The notes under the pieces are model-generated. The model had not been told where the DNA came from. It saw only the letters and a program-made list of their open reading frames with translations, and did no database searches. Positions 44,434 to 52,509 of a DNA stretch of 64,000 nt are shown in pieces; position 1 is the stretch's first letter, and each line of letters starts with the position of its first letter. Position numbers and translations under genes: made by a program. This DNA is from Halanaerobiales bacterium (GTDB taxonomy: Bacteria; Bacillota; Halanaerobiia; Halanaerobiales; DTU029): the NCBI GenBank assembly GCA_029981855.1, contig JARRCS010000006.1:1-64000 (forward strand), written 5' to 3'.

Positions 44434-45702
44434 TTAAATCTTTTCCTCTTCATTTAAAACCCCTTCCTCCAGAAATAATCTATTCAGCTCCTCGATATCG
44501 GGTTTAACCTCCAGAATTTTACCAGCTGCCCTCTGGGCATTCTTAATATCCTTGAGACCGTTACCGGTGATAACAGCTACCACCCGATCATTTCTTTTAA
44601 TCAATCCCCGGTTTACCATCTTTCTCACCCCGGCCAGGCCGGCCACACCTGCCGGTTCACCAAAAATACCAGTGGTCCTGCCCAGCAATCTCATCATCTC
44701 CAGGATCTCGTCATCAGAGACATTAACCATCTCTCCCCCGGAGTATCTAATACCGTTAATAGCCTTACGGTAGTTCCGGGGATTACCGACTGCTATGCTA
44801 TCGGCCAGGGTATCTTCGGTGGTAACCTTAAGAGGTTCCCCGGTTTTAAAGGAACGGGTAATTGGGGCACACCCTTCGGCCTGCACCCCCAGCAGACGGG
44901 GGATCCGGTCAATAAACCCGATCTCCTTCAGGTCATGTAACCCCTTCCAGGCCCCGGCAATCGTACAGCCATCACCGACAGAGAAGGTAAGCCAGTCGGG
45001 CATCTGCCAGTTGAACTGTTCGGCCAGTTCCAGGGCCACCGTCTTCTTCCCCTCCACCAGATAGGGATTAATGGCCGCATTCCGGTTATACCAGCCCCAT
45101 CTCTTAATAGCGGTATCGGAGAGGTAATAGGCCTCTTCATAGGAGCCCCTGACCGAAACAACCCTGGCCCCGTAGATCAGTAATTGGGTTACCTTGCCGG
45201 CTGGCGCCCTCTCCGGTACAAAGATAACCGCCTTCATCCTTCCTCCCATGGAGGCAATATTTCCAGCCAGGGAAGAGGCAGCATTTCCAGTTGAAGAACA
45301 GGCAACCGTTGAAGCCCTTGCCTCCCGGGCCTTGACCACGGCCAGGGCGGAGGCCCTGTCCTTTAATGATCCGGTAGGATTTAGCCCATCGTCCTTGAGA
45401 TAGATATTCTTTAAACCCAGCTCGGCAGCCAGTTTTTCATTCTGATATAGAGGAGTCCAGCCCACCCTCAAGGGGGGACGGGGTGTATCCGATTCTACCG
45501 GTAACAGGGGCAGATAACGCCAGATATTATAGTTCCGGTCCTCCTCCAGAGCCTCCTTTGACCAGTCTTTCTTTATCTTTTTATAATTATACTCTACTTC
45601 CAGCAGCCCCCGGTCACCGCAGTCAGGACAGAGATACCGCTCAGGCTCGGGATGATATCTTTTCCCGCAGTTTATGCAGACCAGATTGCTAACGTATTTC
45701 AT
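44434..45702 (-). CDS. Threonine synthase-like PLP enzyme
   Basis: 422 residues. An N-terminal zinc ribbon uses Cys 9, 12, 25 and 28. A fold-II PLP core follows, with LNPTGSLKDRASALAV (PLP lysine around 114) and ACSSTGNAASSLAGNIA. Threonine synthase makes threonine from O-phosphohomoserine; but its place in a purine island, next to another fold-II enzyme and away from hom/thrB, suggests a catabolic beta-elimination. The diaminopropionate ammonia-lyase YgeX, a fold-II enzyme often in such clusters, is not seen. Function in this operon is inferred. Confidence 0.8.
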   Translation of the reverse strand: MKYVSNLVCINCGKRYHPEPERYLCPDCGDRGLLEVEYNYKKIKKDWSKEALEEDRNYNIWRYLPLLPVESDTPRPPLRVGWTPLYQNEKLAAELGLKNIYLKDDGLNPTGSLKDRASALAVVKAREARASTVACSSTGNAASSLAGNIASMGGRMKAVIFVPERAPAGKVTQLLIYGARVVSVRGSYEEAYYLSDTAIKRWGWYNRNAAINPYLVEGKKTVALELAEQFNWQMPDWLTFSVGDGCTIAGAWKGLHDLKEIGFIDRIPRLLGVQAEGCAPITRSFKTGEPLKVTTEDTLADSIAVGNPRNYRKAINGIRYSGGEMVNVSDDEILEMMRLLGRTTGIFGEPAGVAGLAGVRKMVNRGLIKRNDRVVAVITGNGLKDIKNAQRAAGKILEVKPDIEELNRLFLEEGVLNEEEKI

Positions 45703-45745
45703 CTATAACACCTTCTCCCCTAAGACCCTCTCGAATGAACATCCA

Positions 45746-47209
45746 TCAAAGTAACCCCGTACGCCGGTTAAAATCCTCAATTAACTTATCTATTTCGGCT
45801 ACCTGATTGTGAATCTCTTCCCAGTAAGCAGGGTAATCATACCACTGGGCGTTTAGCTCCTCCAGATCCTTGCCTTGCTGTTCGATCCAGGTATAATATT
45901 TCAGGTTGTGAATCCGCTTCCGATCATAGTAGTCTAATTCCCGCATATTATCTATGGTCAAGGCCAGCAGGTGCCGGTGGAAATCTACAGCAGCATCAAT
46001 CTTTTCATAGGGACCGTGCTCCTCCTCCAGTTCCCTTAATCTGGACTGGTATAATTCCATAGAATCGGTAAAGACGGTCAGGACAATATCCCTCTCCGTC
46101 AACTCGTAGTATTTGGCAAACTTGATAGCAGAAATAACATTGGCAATACTCGAAATACCGAGCAGAGGAAGTTTTTCTATGATCTTGGCGGAGACCCCCT
46201 GTTCCTTCAGGTATTCCTGACCGGCCGGTTCATTAAAAAGCCTAATCAGGTTCATGGTATTATTATCATCGATGGCAATTATCATATCGGTATTCCTAAC
46301 GTTATGAATCCAGGGTACGTGTTTGTCGCCGATACCCTCAATCCGGTGGGCACCGAAACCATTGTTGAGCAGGGTCGGGCACTGCAGGGCCTCACCGACG
46401 GCTATCTTGCTTTGAGGATAGAGTTCCTTCAGGTAATCCCCGCATCCCAGTGTTCCCGAAGAACCCGAGGTTAAGACAACCCCACTGTAATTATCCCCCG
46501 GCCCCATTACCTCCTCAAGGACCTCTTCCATGGCATGGCCAGTGACCTCATAGTGCCAGAGATGGTTCCCGAATTCTTCAAACTGATTGAAGATAACAAC
46601 ATTATCCCTGGTCTCCCTTAATTCCCAACACTTATCAAAGATTTCTTTGACATTGCTCTCACTTCCCGGCGTGGAAATTACTTCACCGGCCACCTGTGAT
46701 AACCAGTCAAAGCGTTCCTGACTCATCCCCTCCGGGAGGATAGCAATAGACTCACAGGCTAAAAGCTCAGCATCATAGGCACCACCACGGCAGTAGTTGC
46801 CGGTAGAGGGCCAAACAGCCTTCTGATAGGTGGGATCGAACTGGCCGGTCACCAGTCTCGGTACCAGACAGCCAAATGTTGCTCCCACCTTATGGGCCCC
46901 GGTAGGAAACCATTTGCCCACCAGCCCGATAATTCTGGCCTTAACCCCGGTTAATTCCTCCGGCAGCTCTATAAAATTAACCCCACCGTAAAGACCACCC
47001 TGCTTGCGGGGTTCGTTCTTCCAGGTTATTCTGAAGAGATTATAGGAGTTAATATCCCATAAACCTATGTCTTTAAGCCTTTCTTTGATTATATCCGGAA
47101 TCAGCTCCGGATTTTTCTGCTGGGCAAAGGTCGGGATGATGATATTCCTTTTTCTGGCCCGCTCCACCACTTTATCCAACTGTTTTTCGTTGATGCTTAA
47201 ATCTATCAT
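45746..47209 (-). CDS. Fold-II PLP-dependent enzyme, TrpB-like, unknown substrate
   Basis: 487 residues. The PLP lysine is in KWFPTGAHKVGATFG (Lys 107), comparable with the GAHK of tryptophan synthase beta. Phosphate-binding glycines are in LTSGSSGTLGCGDYL. The C-terminal ~110 residues form an extra helical region (HNLKYYTWIEQQGKDLEELN). It is the promoter-proximal gene of the island's minus-strand run, 43 bases before the threonine-synthase-like gene. It could act on a diamino acid released by the YgeY-type hydrolase. I do not recognise an exact family member with known reaction. Confidence 0.75.
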   Translation of the reverse strand: MIDLSINEKQLDKVVERARKRNIIIPTFAQQKNPELIPDIIKERLKDIGLWDINSYNLFRITWKNEPRKQGGLYGGVNFIELPEELTGVKARIIGLVGKWFPTGAHKVGATFGCLVPRLVTGQFDPTYQKAVWPSTGNYCRGGAYDAELLACESIAILPEGMSQERFDWLSQVAGEVISTPGSESNVKEIFDKCWELRETRDNVVIFNQFEEFGNHLWHYEVTGHAMEEVLEEVMGPGDNYSGVVLTSGSSGTLGCGDYLKELYPQSKIAVGEALQCPTLLNNGFGAHRIEGIGDKHVPWIHNVRNTDMIIAIDDNNTMNLIRLFNEPAGQEYLKEQGVSAKIIEKLPLLGISSIANVISAIKFAKYYELTERDIVLTVFTDSMELYQSRLRELEEEHGPYEKIDAAVDFHRHLLALTIDNMRELDYYDRKRIHNLKYYTWIEQQGKDLEELNAQWYDYPAYWEEIHNQVAEIDKLIEDFNRRTGLL

Positions 47210-47532
47210 CTTCTACCTCCCACATTTTTTGTTTAATGTCAAAGTTTAAATAGATTGACCTCCGGCTATAACCTTTTAATACCGTAATTTACCTGCAGGG
47301 GCATAAATAAGTATATATTAGTAAAACCGTTAAATATGATTTAATTCTTACTATATATATTCAATGATATTTAAATAATTCCTGCATAATATTCTAAAAA
47401 GTTCAAATTTTTTAATTGCTTGTTAACACCTTCTATCATTTCATAACTAACGTTAATTTAATTATACCACTATTGTAATTATATGGCAAAATTGGATTGG
47501 TGCCTTGCTTCCGTTCGGTAACTTACTCAAAA
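47210..47532. other. AT-rich intergenic region
   Basis: About 320 bases between the PLP-enzyme start and the dispersed repeat. It must hold the promoter of the PLP operon, but no single convincing -35/-10 pair stood out. No gene or stable hairpin was seen. Confidence 0.6.
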
Positions 47533-47536
47533 ATAA

Positions 47537-47571
47537 CTGCAAATAGATGTAGAGAGATGTTAGGAAATTTT
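47537..47571 (+). repeat. Dispersed repeat, copy A
   Basis: TGCAAATAGATGTAGAGAGATG followed by TTAGGAAATTTTT is a close match, with one gap and few changes, to copy B near 61304-61340. It sits at the end of the MotB-like gene. Nature unknown. Confidence 0.55.
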
Positions 47572-47574
47572 TAT

Positions 47575-48285
47575 CTAGTTGACAACTTCCCTCATCTTAT
47601 CGATAAAATACTGGTCCTTGATATTAAACTTAATCTCCACCCGGCGGGACTTTTTCCGGTTGATACTACCATCCTTATTCCTAATCAGGACACTTTCTGA
47701 CTTCCCGTTGGCTGTAATATAATTTTTTAGTATCTCTTTATACTTAAAATCCGGAAACTCATCACTTAAGATATATTTAACAACATTTAAGGCCCTTCGC
47801 TGTGACAGATCAAGGTTATACATATAACTTCCTCTGTCATCGGTATGGCCCTCAACGATTATCTGGGAGATATTATCCCGGTATTCCCCGTCCAGGAGCA
47901 CCTCAACATACTTGGGGATAAACTCCTCAAGCATTCTCTTAAATTGGGGCTTGATTACTGCCGAATCGGTTTCAAATAAAACCTCACCACTAAAGGTAAT
48001 GGCCCCGGTATCCTCGTCCAGGTTAATCGCCAGTCTGGAATCGGCAAACTTCTGGCTCAAATCCCTGGCTATCTTCTCCCGGAAGCCGATGATTTCATCT
48101 ATTCTGGTGTTGATCATCTGCTGTACTTCCTGGGTTTTCCTGGTACTGATCTGGGCTACAAAGATATAGGAGACAAGCACTAGTAGGATAACCAGAATGA
48201 TTACACTCAAAAGATCCGTAAAGGTAGGCCAGAAATTTTCTTCATTCTCCTGTGTATTTAAAAGATTTCTCTCCTGACTAAGCAT
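47575..48285 (-). CDS. ZorB-like MotB/OmpA-family protein
   Basis: 236 residues. One membrane segment (about 25-45, LLSVIILVILLVLVSYIFV) is preceded by WPTFTDLLSV, whose Asp 24 is placed like the proton-carrying Asp of MotB and ZorB. A C-terminal OmpA-type peptidoglycan-binding domain has FETDSAVIKPQ and VEGHTDDRGSYMYNLDLSQRRA. Length matches ZorB (about 240). GGAGG lies five bases before the ATG. It follows the ZorA-like gene by 160 bases. A flagellar stator is unlikely given the partner's long tail and lack of other flagellar motor genes here. Confidence 0.8.
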   Translation of the reverse strand: MLSQERNLLNTQENEENFWPTFTDLLSVIILVILLVLVSYIFVAQISTRKTQEVQQMINTRIDEIIGFREKIARDLSQKFADSRLAINLDEDTGAITFSGEVLFETDSAVIKPQFKRMLEEFIPKYVEVLLDGEYRDNISQIIVEGHTDDRGSYMYNLDLSQRRALNVVKYILSDEFPDFKYKEILKNYITANGKSESVLIRNKDGSINRKKSRRVEIKFNIKDQYFIDKMREVVN

Positions 48286-48447
48286 AGTTTCCTCCTAATC
48301 TGTTTCCCTATAACCTTTTCCTGTTTACCAATATCACCAGACATAGTAAAAATTTCCGTATAACGTAAACTTTCCGGGCCTTACATTATCGTTTTATCTT
48401 CTTGCCTGACAGCACCTATTAGTACTCTTGCTTTCAGCCATCCGGGA

Positions 48448-50007
48448 TTAATTCTTTAATTCTTGAATTGACTGGGTATTCTCTTCCCAGTTTGCTCTCT
48501 CTTCCCGGATTAAGTCCCTTAATTCCTGGATTGACCGGTTATGCTCCTTAATATTAGTCTCAACAGATTTAACCGCCTGACTCAGCTCATTAATTGCCCC
48601 CTCCAGGTCACTGGCATTGAAGGCCAGTCCGCTGAGATATTTCCCCAGGAGCAGGTCCAGGTTTTCAAATTTATTGACCAGTGAATCAAATCCCCTGTTA
48701 ATAATCTTATTGGATAAACTGACGTGTTCGGCAAAGGTCTTGATATTCCTGTTCATATCATCGTGATAGCTGTTTTTAATCTCTTCCATCGTCCGGTTCA
48801 ACTCATCCACATTACCGGCAAAACTGGCTGCCAGCTCCTCTCTGATAGAGCGGATCGTCTTTAAGACCTCCTGATAACCGGCTGCTATCTTCTGCTGCCT
48901 ACCTGCGGTATCTTCAATTACCTTCAGCAGGTTATCTAATCTGGCCGTATCCCTGGCAAACTCTTTTTGTGATTCGGTAATCTCCTGCTGGATATCCTCC
49001 AGAATGGCAATATTATTCTCCTGCATCTCATTACTGCTTTCTAAGAATTTACGCATCTCTGCCTGCTGTCCGGCCAGCTCATCAATACTCATAAACAACT
49101 TATCGAATTTGTTGCTGATGGTTTTAACATCTTCACTGAATTCCTCGGTAAACTCCTTATTTATCTGATAAAATTCCTTCAGATCATCCATACTGCCGGC
49201 AAGGTTAGTATTAAAGTCCTCCATATGGACGGCCGCCTCTTCAAACTGGGCAGAAAAGGCCTTAAAGCCTTTGATGGCCTCATAAATCTTAGCAGTATTA
49301 TCTGTCATTCTGGCAAAACCCGTCTCCATGGTCTGGGAAATTTTCTGTAGCTGCTTAACCAGAAAGGACTTCTTGCTAATTTTGATCTCATTATCAAGGT
49401 AATTCTCCAGTCTGACCATAATACCAGCCAGAAACTGTTCGGCATTAAATAGTTTCAGAAGAAAGGTTGTTAGCAGGGCAAGGCTCATACCGACAATGCT
49501 GGTGGCAAAGGCCGTCCCCATTCCGGAGAGCACGGGGGCAATACTCTCCAGACCGGGTAGGATATTCCCTGGCATATCGGAATTAAGTACGCTTACCAGT
49601 GAGGTGTAGATACCGACAAATGTCCCCAGAACACCTACCAGTATAAAGAGAGAAACCGTATTTTTAATAAATTTTATCGTACTGATCACCGGGATTTTGA
49701 TGACCGCCATCAGGGGAAGGGGAAACAGAACTGCCTTATAACTGGAGAAAAAATCCTCTACATAGGCCCTGGTATTTATCTGGTGGGTAGATATCTTTAA
49801 AAGTTCTTCAAACCCCTGGATTATCTTCCGAAGAGGTAATCTGTAGATTGAGCCCTTTTGCACCTGCCAGTTTAAATAGAGGAGATTAATCCAGATAATA
49901 AAATACAAACCGATATCTATGACAAACAGGGTAAGTAGCACCTGAAAGACGAAATAGCTTATCTCATCATTGATAATTCCTTCTTTGATAATCTCAAAAA
50001 TTTCCAT
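48448..50007 (-). CDS. ZorA-like MotA/TolQ/ExbB channel with long coiled tail
   Basis: 519 residues from the ATG at 50007 (AAGGGAGAG ten bases upstream; an upstream extension arises from a 17-bp tandem repeat and is not used). Membrane segments lie at about 20-45, 110-135 (TVSLFILVGVLGTFVGIYTSLV) and 150-185 (GMGTAFATSIVGMSLALLTTFLL), the last two being the MotA/ExbB signature pair. From about 200 onward is a ~320-residue helical, coiled-coil tail, as in ZorA and unlike MotA (about 270 residues in total) or ExbB. With the ZorB-like protein it should form a peptidoglycan-anchored ion-driven motor. Classical Zorya effector genes are absent; a NYN protein takes their place. Confidence 0.8.
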   Translation of the reverse strand: MEIFEIIKEGIINDEISYFVFQVLLTLFVIDIGLYFIIWINLLYLNWQVQKGSIYRLPLRKIIQGFEELLKISTHQINTRAYVEDFFSSYKAVLFPLPLMAVIKIPVISTIKFIKNTVSLFILVGVLGTFVGIYTSLVSVLNSDMPGNILPGLESIAPVLSGMGTAFATSIVGMSLALLTTFLLKLFNAEQFLAGIMVRLENYLDNEIKISKKSFLVKQLQKISQTMETGFARMTDNTAKIYEAIKGFKAFSAQFEEAAVHMEDFNTNLAGSMDDLKEFYQINKEFTEEFSEDVKTISNKFDKLFMSIDELAGQQAEMRKFLESSNEMQENNIAILEDIQQEITESQKEFARDTARLDNLLKVIEDTAGRQQKIAAGYQEVLKTIRSIREELAASFAGNVDELNRTMEEIKNSYHDDMNRNIKTFAEHVSLSNKIINRGFDSLVNKFENLDLLLGKYLSGLAFNASDLEGAINELSQAVKSVETNIKEHNRSIQELRDLIREERANWEENTQSIQELKN

Positions 50008-50033
50008 TTGCCAGGGTCTCTCCCTTCTACTTT

Positions 50034-50067
50034 CAAGCCACCTACTACTCCAAGCCATCTACTACTC
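50034..50067. repeat. 17-bp tandem duplication
   Basis: CAAGCCACCTACTACTC is followed at once by CAAGCCATCTACTACTC, one mismatch. It lies in the 68-base gap between the NYN-protein stop and the ZorA-like start. It is a recent slippage or duplication and has created a spurious upstream extension of the ZorA-like frame. Confidence 0.85.
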
Positions 50068-50075
50068 TATTTATT

Positions 50076-51491
50076 TCACTCTATCTCATTATGGATAAAC
50101 TCGATACAATCCCAGTATTCATCTAGATAACTGTGCTTAAAGTTTTTGATAAAACCTTTGTAAGTACTCTCCGGGCTTACAGAAATAATTTTGACTTCCT
50201 TCCCCTCCTCTTGAAACTCCCTAGCTAGATTATAGAAATGCCTGTCTCCGGTCAATAGAAGAATACTGTCAACCTCATCCCGGGAATCCCTCATAATCTC
50301 GAGGAGCTTTAAGTCATCAAGATCTACTTCTCTACCCTCAACTATGGTTTTGGCTTTTAAACTATCGCTTTCGACTGTAATTACCTTAAAACTGTATTCT
50401 TCAAGATATTCCTTAATATTCAGTATTAATTCAAATATGTATTCACCCCGCATACCTTCATAACCCGGCAGAAAGATTACCGCTACTTTCTTCCGGATCT
50501 TCCGGCTTTCAATTCTGCCGTAAATCTTTGCCAGCAGTCTATCAAAATTGATCATCATTTTATCGCCAGCAAAATACATAGGAGTGAAAATATTAGCTAC
50601 ATCCAGAAAGACCCCTATCCTTTTCCGGCTCAAGGAATAGCTTGTTTCCCCCTTAAGATCCGCTAAAATCTCCGTAAAATCCTGATATAGCTTATGAGCT
50701 GTCTCGCCGTAAACCAGTGGTTCAATCAGGCGTCCCTCTATCTTTTCAAACCAGCTCTGCTGATAGAGCTTAGCCTGTTGCTTTTCCGTATCTTCGATAT
50801 AATAATGGTAAAGTAGCTGTGCCAGTGAGTTTAAATTATTCTCCAGCAACCCCTGACTGTCTGCTTTTAGAGTCAGGGAATGATAACCGAGAAAGTATTT
50901 TAGATTTCCTGCCCGATCATAGAGGAAATCCCCAGGCTTTAATCCGTGAATATCTACCTGAATTAGCTCCCCGGTTAAAAATGCATAAAACTTCACCAGT
51001 TCTTCAATCCAGGACTTATTTTCACTCAATTTACTAGCAATCTCCTCATATCTATAGAGGTTCTGCCCGGAAAAACAGGGAACGGGAAGGGTAAAATATC
51101 TACTCCCGGCAAGATCCTTTACAGCTATCCTTTTAAGGAAAGCAAAATAATGTTGCCCCCCCTCCCGGGCTTTTAATAATTGCTGTATTTCCTGCTGATA
51201 GGAAACGATCTCATCCCTTTCATAAAGATAGATCAATTCCAGATCTTCCCCGGAGAAACTAAGCGGAACAAAACTATATCTGTTAGCATCAAGCACATCA
51301 CCGCAGCCAGCTTCTGTATCATTTAGCCGTTTCTTACCTTCCGTCTTGCTAAAGTTAAATTTCTTAAACTTACAATCCGGGATGAGTTTGTGTTTGCCTT
51401 GCAAGAGATTAATCATACACATCTGTCTATATATCCCGTCAATTATTTCGCTTCCATTTTCAATTCCTCGCGGTAAAATAGCATAACTCAT
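50076..51491 (-). CDS. NYN-domain nuclease fused to a kinase-like region
   Basis: 471 residues. The C-terminal part (about 290-445) is a NYN/LabA-type PIN-fold nuclease domain: GVFLDVANIF with Asp 297, the acidic patch VDLDDLK (390-393) and LLTGDRHFYNLAREF with Asp 416. The N-terminal part recalls a degenerate protein kinase: VDIHGLKPGDFLYDRAGNLKY (about 179-199) resembles the catalytic-loop order of kinases (H-x-D-L-K-P-x-N), with the key Asp and Asn missing, and ENNLNSLAQLLYHYY resembles the following helix. The match is by eye only. AAGGGGT precedes the ATG. It starts a three-gene operon with the ZorAB-like proteins, so it is the candidate sensor or effector. Confidence 0.75.
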   Translation of the reverse strand: MSYAILPRGIENGSEIIDGIYRQMCMINLLQGKHKLIPDCKFKKFNFSKTEGKKRLNDTEAGCGDVLDANRYSFVPLSFSGEDLELIYLYERDEIVSYQQEIQQLLKAREGGQHYFAFLKRIAVKDLAGSRYFTLPVPCFSGQNLYRYEEIASKLSENKSWIEELVKFYAFLTGELIQVDIHGLKPGDFLYDRAGNLKYFLGYHSLTLKADSQGLLENNLNSLAQLLYHYYIEDTEKQQAKLYQQSWFEKIEGRLIEPLVYGETAHKLYQDFTEILADLKGETSYSLSRKRIGVFLDVANIFTPMYFAGDKMMINFDRLLAKIYGRIESRKIRKKVAVIFLPGYEGMRGEYIFELILNIKEYLEEYSFKVITVESDSLKAKTIVEGREVDLDDLKLLEIMRDSRDEVDSILLLTGDRHFYNLAREFQEEGKEVKIISVSPESTYKGFIKNFKHSYLDEYWDCIEFIHNEIE

Positions 51492-51691
51492 AAAAATACC
51501 CCTTAAACTGTCATCTTCCTCAAGATAATTATATCACATTCTGCCCCTTAACGAAAAAAAATAATTAATAGATATCATCCCCCCGGTATAAATTATCCAC
51601 CATGTCATCTTATAATTATTATCTCAAAAATATATTACAACTTCCACCGGAAATAACCTCTTCAAGCACCATTCCCAGGCATTTCCCAAAA

Positions 51692-52108
51692 TCAAGAATA
51701 TGGAAGGATATAACCCATTGTGATAAAATCATCATCATAAGCAAAAACATTTTTTATATTATTTTCTTCACAGAGAGCAAAACTGGTACAATCTGTAAAA
51801 GAAAACAACTGATCATTATACTTCCTGAAAATACTGATGGCTTTATCAAATATTTTTCTATCAATCCATTCTATGCGCAACAAATCTTCATCTTCTGCCT
51901 GATCAATTAACTTTTTAAACTGAATTGCCTTTCCATAACTCAGGTCATATCTCAATCTGGTTATTGTTTCATCTATAATATAATCCGATGTTATTAACAA
52001 ATTTCCCTCATTTAAGATTCGTTTATAATAATTTACTGCCTTTCGATGATTTTTATCATTTTTTATAGCAACTGCCAACCAACCGCTGGTATCAATAAAA
52101 ACAATCAT
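51692..52108 (-). CDS. VapC-like PIN-domain toxin
   Basis: 138 residues. PIN-domain acids are in FIDTSGW (Asp 6), SDYIIDETITRLR (Glu around 47), FSFTDCTSFALCEE (Asp around 105) and FAYDDDF. Such toxins cut tRNA or rRNA. Its ATG overlaps the antitoxin stop by four bases, the usual toxin-antitoxin arrangement. A 200-base gap separates it from the NYN-protein gene. Confidence 0.88.
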   Translation of the reverse strand: MIVFIDTSGWLAVAIKNDKNHRKAVNYYKRILNEGNLLITSDYIIDETITRLRYDLSYGKAIQFKKLIDQAEDEDLLRIEWIDRKIFDKAISIFRKYNDQLFSFTDCTSFALCEENNIKNVFAYDDDFITMGYILPYS

Positions 52109-52359
52109 TTATCATCTGCCTCCAGATATAAATACCTATCGTGGTTCTCGGAAGAATCATTTCTTTTGCTTTCACCAAGTCCCACTAGCTTCATCAGGGG
52201 ATTTTTTTTATTATTTTCCTTTATGATCCTTTCTTTTTCAATTAAATACTCATCTAGAGCATCCCGAATCAAAGCAGATTCGCTCCTGTTCAAAATATAG
52301 GCAATATCTTTTAACTTTTCATCTAACTCCTTGGTGATATAAATCTGTTTTCGTTTCAT
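52105..52359 (-). CDS. Ribbon-helix-helix antitoxin
   Basis: 84 residues from the ATG at 52359 (AGGAGG twelve bases upstream). KRKQIYITKELDEKLKDIA begins a ribbon-helix-helix DNA-binding fold, followed by SESALIRDALDEYLIEKE. The C-terminal 30 residues are polar and likely wrap the toxin. It neutralises the PIN toxin and probably represses the pair. It precedes and overlaps the toxin gene. Confidence 0.85.
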   Translation of the reverse strand: MKRKQIYITKELDEKLKDIAYILNRSESALIRDALDEYLIEKERIIKENNKKNPLMKLVGLGESKRNDSSENHDRYLYLEADDK

Positions 52360-52509
52360 CTTTACCACCAACCTCCTTTTTATACTACCACATGGCACCA
52401 TCATCAGAATAATGCCAATTTATCATATACATTACTTATATTATAATGTATAATTACAGAAAATTCAATAGCAAAATCCAGGACATACACCCTGGATTAT
52501 GATAGCAAT

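Noticed and set aside
47575-50007. MotAB flagellar stator or TolQR/ExbBD energiser
   Set aside because: The MotA-like protein has a tail of over 300 residues and the partner has a full OmpA-type domain; no flagellar, Tol or TonB gene is adjacent. ZorAB-like fits better, though not proven.
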